A stretch of 6,913 bases of DNA, taken from Fimbriimonadaceae bacterium. Lineage in GTDB: Bacteria > Armatimonadota > Fimbriimonadia > Fimbriimonadales > Fimbriimonadaceae. The notes beneath the pieces are model-generated. The model did no database searches and was not told the DNA's origin. It worked only from the letters and a program-made list of their open reading frames with translations. Positions 1-4,888 of the stretch are shown here, in pieces. The translations under genes were made by a program, and so were the position numbers. The DNA is taken from the NCBI GenBank assembly GCA_022402505.1, contig JAKRSE010000348.1, positions 1 through 6,913 of the forward strand, written 5' to 3'. Within the stretch, counting starts at the first letter, position 1, and every line of letters begins with the position of its first letter.

Positions 1-42
1 CAGCGTGAAGAAGGCGGTCGTCAAGAAAGCGAGTGTGCGCAA
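1..42 (-). CDS. possible start of a secreted protein, or remainder of the broken PorV-like gene (partial)
   Basis: Reading leftwards after the stop at 51-49, the same frame stays open to the window edge. From a TTG at 42-40 it reads MRTLAFLTTAFFTL, which has the look of a signal peptide core. It could be the TTG start of a separate exported protein. Equally, it could be the continuation of the upstream PorV-like frame beyond a premature stop. No clear Shine-Dalgarno site precedes the TTG; only a weak GTGAG lies nearby. Only 14 codons are visible, so no function can be given. Confidence 0.25.
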   Translation of the reverse strand, partial: MRTLAFLTTAFFTL

Positions 43-48
43 GGCGTC

Positions 49-291
49 TCACGCCCATTCTTCGCGCCGCGTGAAGGCGACGGTGGCGGGCGGGGCGGAG
101 ATGTAGCCGAGGCCGGCCGGGTTCAGGAGCGCGGCATGAGGGGTGATGTCGGTGGCGGTTGTGGAGCCGCCCAGCGCGATGGCTCGGCTGCCCGCGTCCA
201 CGCTGGAGAGAAGGTCCGGCACCTGGGCGACGGCCGATCCTGTTGCGGCGACAAAACCGCATCCCAAAGCCGCACTGCCGGCGGCGCGCAT
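49..291 (-). CDS. short exported protein resembling the N-terminus of PorV/UPF0164 outer-membrane proteins, possibly truncated
   Basis: This encodes 80 residues. The first 22 form a signal peptide: MRAAG, a small-residue hydrophobic core, then AVA before Q23. Residues 35-79 follow the usual opening of PorV/UPF0164-type outer-membrane beta-barrels: SRAIALGG (35-42), a TATDIT stretch, then NPAGL (58-62 region) and the first candidate strand ATVAFTRREEW. In that family, barrels of about 300 residues or more follow this opening, but here a TGA ends the frame after EEWA. I chose the ATG at 291 because AGGAG sits 5 bases upstream; the in-frame ATG at 306 has no good ribosome site. The gene lies downstream of the HAD phosphatase gene on the same strand, after a 179-base gap. 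It may be a pseudogene fragment, a barrel gene broken by a nonsense change or sequencing error, or a genuine small protein. The family match is from motif recall and is tentative. Confidence 0.45.
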   Translation of the reverse strand: MRAAGSAALGCGFVAATGSAVAQVPDLLSSVDAGSRAIALGGSTTATDITPHAALLNPAGLGYISAPPATVAFTRREEWA

Positions 292-296
292 CCATG

Positions 297-301
297 CTCC
301 T
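297..301 (-). promoter_or_regulatory. ribosome binding site for the PorV-like short gene
   Basis: AGGAG on the minus strand, 5 bases before the ATG at 291. It favours that start over the upstream in-frame ATG at 306, giving a cleaner signal peptide. Confidence 0.55.
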
Positions 302-351
302 GCCATCTTGATTTTCCGAACTCCATTCTCGGGTCGAGCCCGTCTGCCTTC

Positions 352-384
352 GGTCGGCTCAGCCATCCATCCGCTGAACCGTCC
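352..384 (-). other. strong hairpin in the leader of the PorV-like gene
   Basis: On the minus strand CGGTTCAGC and GCTGAGCCG form a 9-bp stem around a 9-base loop GGATGGATG. Two more G-C pairs lie outside a single A-A mismatch. One pair is a G-U wobble on the minus strand but would be a C-A mismatch in plus-strand RNA, so the fold favours a minus-strand transcript. No run of U follows, so it does not look like a standard intrinsic terminator. The surrounding non-coding stretch 292-470 otherwise shows only the weaker hairpin at 437-456; I recognise no known riboswitch class or clear promoter in it. Confidence 0.4.
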
Positions 385-436
385 CGATGCTACCTGAGAT
401 GCCGGCAAAACATGCAGGCTGACCCGTCGATAAGGA

Positions 437-456
437 CGAACGAAGTCTTCGATTCG
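437..456 (-). terminator. candidate hairpin terminator after the HAD gene (weak)
   Basis: An inverted repeat, CGAACGAA and TTCGATTCG around GTC on the plus strand, lies about 15 bases past the HAD stop. The stem is about 8 bp with one bulged base. On the minus strand it is followed by TCCTTATCG rather than a U tract, so termination is uncertain; it may only be an mRNA 3'-end stem. Confidence 0.25.
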
Positions 457-470
457 TTTCCGGGATTCGT

Positions 471-1298
471 TCAGGCTCTGGGCGAAAGCGTGGACTGGAC
501 GGCTCGATTCCGGTCCAGAACAAGGTGCAGAAATGCGGCGGCTCCGTGGCGGGTGTTGGGCGGCACCACGACGTCGGCGGCGGCGCGGACCTCTTCGGGT
601 GCGGTCAGCATCGCCCCGCTGAAGCCGGCCCACTGAAGCATCTCCAGATCGTTCCAGTAGTCTCCCAGGGCGGCGACCTCGGCTCGGTGGAGGCCCAGGC
701 GTTCGGCGAGACGGGCCAGGCCGACCGACTTGTTGACTCCCGGAGGCAGGAACTCCAGGTAGTCCGGTTCGCTTCGGACGAGGACCCCGTCTTCGGCGGT
801 CAGACGCTCCTTCATGCGCTTTTCGGATTCGTCCAGCAATCCGGGCTCGCCGATGAGGAGGACCTTGGTGGCCTCGTGTCCTTCCATGCCCTCGTCTCCG
901 GGAAGGTCGAGAACCACTCCGGTCCGCTCCTGGTAGAGCCGGGCCCAGTCGCCCAGCGAGTCCGTGAAGACCCGGTGGCGGCTGTAGAGATTCACATGGA
1001 GCCCGGCGGACCGGGCGTCTTCCAGGAAGATCCCGGCTGCGCGCGGGCTGAGGGAGGCATGGAAGATCTCTTCGCGGGAGTCGTCGAGAACGAAGGCGCC
1101 GTTGGAGCAGACGAGGGGCCCGCGGATCTCCAGCTCGTCCTGGAACGTGAACAACGTGGCGGGAGCCCGTCCGCTGGCCAGGCAGATGGTCACGCCGGAA
1201 TCGCGGGCCTCACGGACGGCCGCGACGACTTCCGGGGCCAGGCGTCGATCCGGTCCCAAGAGGGTGCCATCCATGTCCAGGGCGGCCAGGCGAATCAT
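471..1298 (-). CDS. Cof-type HAD-IIB family phosphatase
   Basis: A 275-residue cytosolic hydrolase of the haloacid dehalogenase superfamily, class IIB (Cof/YbhA-like). These enzymes remove phosphate from sugar phosphates, nucleotides or cofactor intermediates. All four motifs are visible. Motif I is D8-M-D10-G-T near the N-terminus, with Asp8 the expected nucleophile. Motif II is ASGR at 41-44 with Ser42. Motif III is Lys190 in GVNK. Motif IV is GDYWND at 212-217 with Asp213 and Asp217 as magnesium ligands. The cap domain, about residues 85-185, lies between motifs II and III as in IIB members. Length is typical for Cof proteins. The start is the ATG at 1298, directly before IRLAALDMDG; an upstream in-frame ATG would add 27 residues that overlap the divergent control region and look unlike the family. 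The ribosome site is weak. It is transcribed away from cheW and shows no clear link to motility. The substrate cannot be deduced. Confidence 0.9.
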   Translation of the reverse strand: MIRLAALDMDGTLLGPDRRLAPEVVAAVREARDSGVTICLASGRAPATLFTFQDELEIRGPLVCSNGAFVLDDSREEIFHASLSPRAAGIFLEDARSAGLHVNLYSRHRVFTDSLGDWARLYQERTGVVLDLPGDEGMEGHEATKVLLIGEPGLLDESEKRMKERLTAEDGVLVRSEPDYLEFLPPGVNKSVGLARLAERLGLHRAEVAALGDYWNDLEMLQWAGFSGAMLTAPEEVRAAADVVVPPNTRHGAAAFLHLVLDRNRAVQSTLSPRA

Positions 1299-1332
1299 GA
1301 CTTTTTCAGGATGGCCCAGGCAATTGGCGGAG

Positions 1333-1353
1333 GACCGGGAAAAGACCGGTAAA
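1333..1353 (+). repeat. 11-bp-period direct repeat (possible operator) in the divergent gap
   Basis: GACCGGGAAA (1333-1342) and GACCGGTAAA (1344-1353) match at 9 of 10 positions and start 11 bases apart, one helical turn. Nested inside is an inverted repeat, ACCGG and CCGGT, separated by 7 bases (1334-1350). The second copy ends in the TAAA of the possible sigma-28 -35 element. This would suit a regulator binding site, but the unit is short and chance is not excluded. Confidence 0.3.
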
Positions 1354-1377
1354 GGCCCCAGACGGGATCGCCGATAC
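1350..1377 (+). promoter_or_regulatory. candidate sigma-28 (FliA) promoter upstream of cheW
   Basis: TAAA at 1350-1353 and GCCGATAC at 1370-1377 resemble the flagellar sigma-28 consensus TAAA-N15-GCCGATAA, with a 16-base gap instead of 15 and one mismatch in the -10 part. It lies in the 95-base gap upstream of cheW, where a late flagellar and chemotaxis promoter would be expected. A problem is that the predicted start, near 1383-1385, falls inside the cheW ribosome site. Seen in sequence; function is inference. Confidence 0.4.
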
Positions 1378-1386
1378 AAAAGGTGG
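1378..1386 (+). promoter_or_regulatory. ribosome binding site of cheW
   Basis: AAAAGGTGG ends 7 bases before the cheW ATG. It supports that start and constrains where the cheW transcript can begin. Confidence 0.55.
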
Positions 1387-1393
1387 AATCGTC

Positions 1394-1846
1394 ATGGATG
1401 CCGCTGAACAGACTCAATCCCTGGCCACCGAACACCAGACCGTCATCTTTCGGCTCGGTTCGGAGCACTTCGGAATCGAAATCTTTCGCGTGAACGAGAT
1501 CATTCGCCTGCGGGAGATCACCCCCATTCCCGGGACCGATCATCACGTCAAGGGACTGATCAATCTGCGCGGCAAGACGATCCCGATCGTGGACCTGCGG
1601 CTGAGGTTCGGCCTGCCGGAAGCCGAGCCGACCGACACGACGCGGATCGTGGTGGTGGACACGGACCACGGGGACATCGGCATGGTGGTCGATGCCGTTT
1701 CGGAAGTTCGGACTCTGCGGAGCGTGGACCTGGAAGAGGCCCCGATCCTGGTGCAGGACCGAGTGACCGACTATGTCTGGTCGCTGGCCAAGGATGCCGA
1801 CCGCATCATCACCCTCGTCGATCTGGACAAGGCCCTGGCTGCCTGA
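1394..1846 (+). CDS. cheW: chemotaxis coupling protein CheW
   Basis: A 150-residue single-domain CheW, the cytoplasmic adaptor that links chemoreceptors to the kinase CheA in the signalling array. The CheW fold fills nearly the whole protein, about residues 14-148. Hallmarks are FGIEIFRVNEI (26-36), the GLINLRGKTIPIVDLR block (54-69) with Arg59 at the usual conserved arginine, RFG just after it, VVDAVSEV (98-105) and the C-terminal TLVDLDKAL. Length is standard. The ATG has a good ribosome site 7 bases upstream. It is the first gene of the plus-strand cluster, 49 bases before cheA, so CheW and CheA are likely made together. No receptor gene is visible in the window. The 49-base gap to cheA holds no terminator that I can see. 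Confidence 0.97.
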   Translation: MDAAEQTQSLATEHQTVIFRLGSEHFGIEIFRVNEIIRLREITPIPGTDHHVKGLINLRGKTIPIVDLRLRFGLPEAEPTDTTRIVVVDTDHGDIGMVVDAVSEVRTLRSVDLEEAPILVQDRVTDYVWSLAKDADRIITLVDLDKALAA

Positions 1847-1880
1847 GTCGCCGTCCCCCGACCCTTTTTCTTAACCCATC

Positions 1881-1886
1881 AGAGGA
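1881..1886 (+). promoter_or_regulatory. ribosome binding site supporting the GTG start of cheA
   Basis: AGAGGA lies 9 bases before GTG at 1896. The next in-frame ATG (1914) has no such site, so the GTG start is preferred. Confidence 0.5.
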
Positions 1887-1895
1887 ACCCTGAGC

Positions 1896-3956
1896 GTGAG
1901 CGCCGAACTCGACATGTCCCAATACATCGACCTCTTTCTGCAGGAGGCCGATGAGCAGTTGGAGATTCTGGAGCAGGAGACCCTGAAGCTGGAAACCGAC
2001 CCGAGTCAGGACCGTATGCAGGTGATCTTTCGGGCCGCGCACACGCTCAAGGGGAGCAGCCGCGCCATGGGCTTCTCGGGCTTCGCCGAGCTGACGCATG
2101 AGCTGGAGAACATCTTGGATCTGCTGCGTCAGGATCGGCTGGAGCTGACGACGGATGCGGCCGACGGGATGCTCGCCTGCATCGACGCCCTGGTTCAGAT
2201 GAAGGAGGCGATTGCGGCCGGTCGGCCGGACACCTCCATCGAGAGCGGCGTTCTGGTCCAGCGTCTGGCCGCCATCGCCTCCGGGCAGGCCGACTCGGCT
2301 CCGGCCCCGCGAACGGTCGCCGAGCCCCAGGCGGACGGCCAGACCGGGATCGACCCTTCGCTTTGGGATGCCCTTGATGCGGCGGCGGCGGAATCTCCCG
2401 TCCTGCGGGCTCGGTTCCGGCTCCATTCGGAGTGCGTGATGAAGTTCGTCCGCGCCTACATGGCGATCTCGGCCATCCAGGAGAAGGGCGAGCTTCTGGC
2501 GACCTGGCCCTCGGCCGAGGCCCTGGAGGAAGAGGAGTTCGACCGGGACTTCGAGCTGGTCTTCCAGACGAAGGCCGGTCAGGACGAGCTTTCCGCCAAG
2601 CTGAGCGAGATCAGCGAGATCGAATCCTTCCAGGTTTCTCCCTGGTCTCGGCCCGAGCCAGAGGCCGTCTCGACTCCTGAGCCGGAGGCCGCCAAGCCTG
2701 CAGAGCCGGCGGGTGCCGCGCCGGACGCCGCTGCCGCACCTCGCCGAGCCGATCCGGCCCGTCGAGCCGATACCGGCCAGACGGTGCGGGTGGACGTGGC
2801 CCGGCTGGACAATCTGATGAATCTGGTTGGAGAGCTGGTCATCGACCGGACCCGGATCGCCCAGATCGCCTCGGACCTGGCCGCTCGGGGAGGCGGTGGA
2901 AACGAAGACCTCCAGGAGACGGTGAGCCACATCGCCCGGATCACGTTCGACCTTCAGGATCAGATCATGAAGGCCCGGATGATGCCGATCGAAACGGTCT
3001 TCAACCGGTTCCCTCGGGTCGTCCGCGACCTGGCCCAGAAGCTGGGCAAGGATGTGAAGCTGGAGATGCTCGGCGGCGAGACTGAGTTGGACCGCAGCGT
3101 CATCGAGGTGATCGGCGATCCCCTGCTCCACATCCTGCGCAACTCGATCGACCACGGTCTGGAGACTCCGGAGGAACGGCGGGCGGCGGGCAAGTCGGAC
3201 CAGGGGCTCCTGCTGATCAGCGCCCGGCATCAGGAGAACCACATCGTCATCGAGATCCGGGATGACGGCCGAGGCATCGACCCGGAGAAGATCAAGCGCA
3301 AGGCGGTCTCTCAGGGGCTGGCGACCGAAGAGCAGGCGGCTCGGATGACCGACAAGGACGTGCTGCAGTTCATCTTCGGGAGCGGCTTCAGCACGGCAAC
3401 TCAGGTGAGCGAGGTTTCCGGTCGCGGCGTCGGGATGGACATCGTCCGCTCGAACATCCAGAAACTAGGCGGCCTGATCGACCTGGACTCCAAGGTGGGC
3501 GAGGGGACGACCACGATTCTGCGGTTGCCGCTGACACTGGCAATCATCCGGGGGCTTTTGGTCCGGGTTGAAGGAAGAGATTACGTACTGCCTCTCGGCA
3601 GCGTCGTGGAGACGATGCTGTTGGCGGCCGACCAGATCCAGAGGGTCAAGCGTCGAGAAGTGGTCGTCATTCGGGGAGTGACCACGCCTCTGCTTCGGCT
3701 TCAGTCGGTGTTTTCCGACTGCGGCCGGGAAGATGCGTGCTCCGGCGACCAGGCCTTCATCGTCGTGGTCGGTCTGGCGGACCAACGGATTGGATTGGTG
3801 GTGGATTCATTGATCGGAGAACAGGAGGTTGTCATCAAGTCGCTGAGCGGATTTCTGGGAGAGGTCCCGGGCGTCAGCGGGGCCACGATTCTGGGTGACG
3901 GTAAGGTCGCCCTGATCGTGGATGTCGGGGCGCTGGTCAGCCGGGAGGCGGTCTGA
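1896..3956 (+). CDS. cheA: chemotaxis histidine kinase CheA
   Basis: A 686-residue cytoplasmic kinase that autophosphorylates under receptor control and passes phosphate to CheY (and CheB where present). Domains in order: P1/HPt, about 5-110, with phospho-accepting His49 in FRAAHTLKGSS; a linker; a P2-like region, about 155-250, with a hydrophobic DFELVF strand and an SEIESFQV strand, probably the response-regulator docking domain; a Pro/Ala/Glu-rich linker at 252-292; the P3 dimerisation helices, about 297-365; the P4 ATPase, about 366-545, with N box HILRNSIDHG (412-421), G1 DDGRGID (456-462), F box FIFGSGFST (492-500) and G2 SGRGVGMD (508-515); and a CheW-like P5, about 550-686. All catalytic boxes look intact and length is normal (E. 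coli about 650). It starts at GTG, with the next gene one base after its stop. No attached receiver domain and no cheY or cheB are seen here. Confidence 0.97.
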   Translation: MSAELDMSQYIDLFLQEADEQLEILEQETLKLETDPSQDRMQVIFRAAHTLKGSSRAMGFSGFAELTHELENILDLLRQDRLELTTDAADGMLACIDALVQMKEAIAAGRPDTSIESGVLVQRLAAIASGQADSAPAPRTVAEPQADGQTGIDPSLWDALDAAAAESPVLRARFRLHSECVMKFVRAYMAISAIQEKGELLATWPSAEALEEEEFDRDFELVFQTKAGQDELSAKLSEISEIESFQVSPWSRPEPEAVSTPEPEAAKPAEPAGAAPDAAAAPRRADPARRADTGQTVRVDVARLDNLMNLVGELVIDRTRIAQIASDLAARGGGGNEDLQETVSHIARITFDLQDQIMKARMMPIETVFNRFPRVVRDLAQKLGKDVKLEMLGGETELDRSVIEVIGDPLLHILRNSIDHGLETPEERRAAGKSDQGLLLISARHQENHIVIEIRDDGRGIDPEKIKRKAVSQGLATEEQAARMTDKDVLQFIFGSGFSTATQVSEVSGRGVGMDIVRSNIQKLGGLIDLDSKVGEGTTTILRLPLTLAIIRGLLVRVEGRDYVLPLGSVVETMLLAADQIQRVKRREVVVIRGVTTPLLRLQSVFSDCGREDACSGDQAFIVVVGLADQRIGLVVDSLIGEQEVVIKSLSGFLGEVPGVSGATILGDGKVALIVDVGALVSREAV
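3943..3948 (+). promoter_or_regulatory. ribosome binding site of the HDOD gene, inside the end of cheA
   Basis: GGGAGG within the last cheA codons, 9 bases before ATG 3958. It fixes that start and suggests translational coupling with cheA. Confidence 0.55.
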
Positions 3957-3957
3957 G

Positions 3958-4827
3958 ATGGCCCTTCAGTCTGAACCGTTCCTGCTTCGCCGCTACATCG
4001 AGAAGGCGATGGTCGATCTTCCGGCCATGCCGACGGTCCTCGTCGAGGTCGTCCGCCTGGTGGATCGCGAGAGCGTGACGACGGCGGAGATCGAACAGGT
4101 CTTGAGCAAGGACGCCGCCCTGACGACCAAGGTCTTGAAGGTGGTGAACTCGGCCTACTTCGGCCTGCCTCGCCGGGTGACCGGGATCAGCCACGCCATC
4201 GCCATCCTCGGCTTTCAGCAGGTCAAGAACCTGGCGATGAGTCTGGCGGTGCTGAACGCCTTGAGCAGCAGCAACGCCCGGATCCGGCAGATTCAGACCC
4301 AGTTCTGGGAGACGAGCTTCGCCGCCGGGTTCGTGGCCGAAACGATCGCCCGCCGCAAGGGGATGAGTACGGGCGAGATCGAGACCTGCTACGTGGGAGC
4401 CCTGCTGCACGACATCGGGAAGCTCTTCCTGCTGACCCTGTTCAATGCGCCCTACCAGCAGATCATGAAGGAGTCGGTGGATCGACACCTGCCGGTTCAT
4501 CTGATCGAGCAGAAGGTTCTGGGCTTGACTCACGGCGAGCTCGGGGGAGAGCTGGCGGAGCGGTGGAACTTCCCGACGGATCTGGTCGGACTGATCCGAT
4601 CCCATCACGGTCACTTTTCCGACCGGAACGCCGGCCTGGAATACATCGTCCATGCGGCCGACGTCGTGGGCGATTCGGTTTCGGGTGATGAACTGGTCGG
4701 GCTGCATACGCCGATCGCCGCCGAGGCGGCCGACTGGATCGGATACCGCGCTGAGGACTACGAAGAGCTGAAGATTCTCGCTCTGGCCTCGGTCGAAAAG
4801 GCCCGGCAGTTCCTTGGGATTCTGTAG
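3958..4827 (+). CDS. HDOD-domain signalling protein
   Basis: A 289-residue cytoplasmic protein made almost wholly of one HDOD domain (about 12-215) plus a C-terminal helical tail. HDOD is an HD-related output domain found in bacterial signalling proteins and is often thought to act by binding rather than catalysis. Family features are LPAMPTVLVEV (21-31), the DAALTTKVLKVVNSAYFG block (52-69), ISHAIAILGFQQVKNLAM (77-94), ALLHDIGKL (148-156), THGELGGELAERW (191-203) and SHHGH (215-219), followed by HAADVVGD (232-239). The HD pair His151-Asp152 and a later Asp235 are kept. The position usually held by the first metal histidine, in a W-x-x-H-S pattern, reads WETS (117-120) here, so metal catalysis looks doubtful. 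The start is the ATG one base after the cheA stop. Placement between cheA and fliD suggests a role in motility control or flagellar signalling; its partner is unknown. Confidence 0.9.
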   Translation: MALQSEPFLLRRYIEKAMVDLPAMPTVLVEVVRLVDRESVTTAEIEQVLSKDAALTTKVLKVVNSAYFGLPRRVTGISHAIAILGFQQVKNLAMSLAVLNALSSSNARIRQIQTQFWETSFAAGFVAETIARRKGMSTGEIETCYVGALLHDIGKLFLLTLFNAPYQQIMKESVDRHLPVHLIEQKVLGLTHGELGGELAERWNFPTDLVGLIRSHHGHFSDRNAGLEYIVHAADVVGDSVSGDELVGLHTPIAAEAADWIGYRAEDYEELKILALASVEKARQFLGIL

Positions 4828-4834
4828 GGGGGAG
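4827..4834 (+). promoter_or_regulatory. ribosome binding site of the mini-ORF before fliD
   Basis: GGGGGGAG, starting at the last base of the HDOD stop, lies 6 bases before ATG 4841. It is a strong site with no long gene behind it. Confidence 0.35.
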
Positions 4835-4840
4835 ATGAAG

Positions 4841-4888
4841 ATGCTCGGCCTGGGGCCCGACAATGACCGGAAAGGAGCCGAATCATGA
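4841..4888 (+). CDS. 15-codon reading frame coupled to fliD (possible leader peptide)
   Basis: The frame reads MLGLGPDNDRKGAES then TGA. It is preceded by GGGGGGAG at a 6-base spacing, and its TGA overlaps the fliD ATG as ATGA (4885-4888). The fliD ribosome site AAAGGAG lies inside it. An alternative in-frame ATG at 4835 would add two residues but leaves no space after the ribosome site. The peptide resembles no family I know. The arrangement is what one expects of a translated leader that couples fliD expression to upstream translation, but so short a frame can arise by chance. Confidence 0.3.
   Translation: MLGLGPDNDRKGAES
4871..4877 (+). promoter_or_regulatory. strong ribosome binding site of fliD
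   Basis: AAAGGAG, 7 bases before the fliD ATG at 4885. It is the best-matching site in the window, in keeping with a structural protein. Confidence 0.65.

Noticed and set aside
304..633. Longer upstream starts for the PorV-like protein, including a 194-codon version overlapping the HAD gene
   Set aside because: The extra N-terminal part is Arg-rich shadow sequence over the HAD gene and would bury the signal peptide. The ATG at 291 has a well-placed AGGAG.
1312..1328. A sigma-54-like TGGCCC ... TTGGC pair upstream of cheW
   Set aside because: The GG and GC elements are 12 bases apart instead of the required 10, so the spacing does not fit.
525..1352. A 275-codon plus-strand frame opposite the HAD gene
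   Set aside because: The minus strand carries all four HAD motifs in order; the plus-strand frame is a shadow.
1847..1895. A promoter or terminator between cheW and cheA
   Set aside because: The 49 bases hold a short pyrimidine run and the cheA ribosome site, but no hairpin or recognisable promoter boxes.
1809..3242. A 477-codon open frame on the minus strand opposite cheW and cheA
   Set aside because: It is antisense to a complete, unmistakable cheA, has a low-complexity Arg/Gly/Leu-rich composition and resembles no family. Long antisense frames are expected in GC-rich genes.
3937..4863. A 308-codon open frame on the minus strand opposite the HDOD gene
   Set aside because: It mirrors a clear HDOD coding frame and has the same shadow composition, with no signature of its own.
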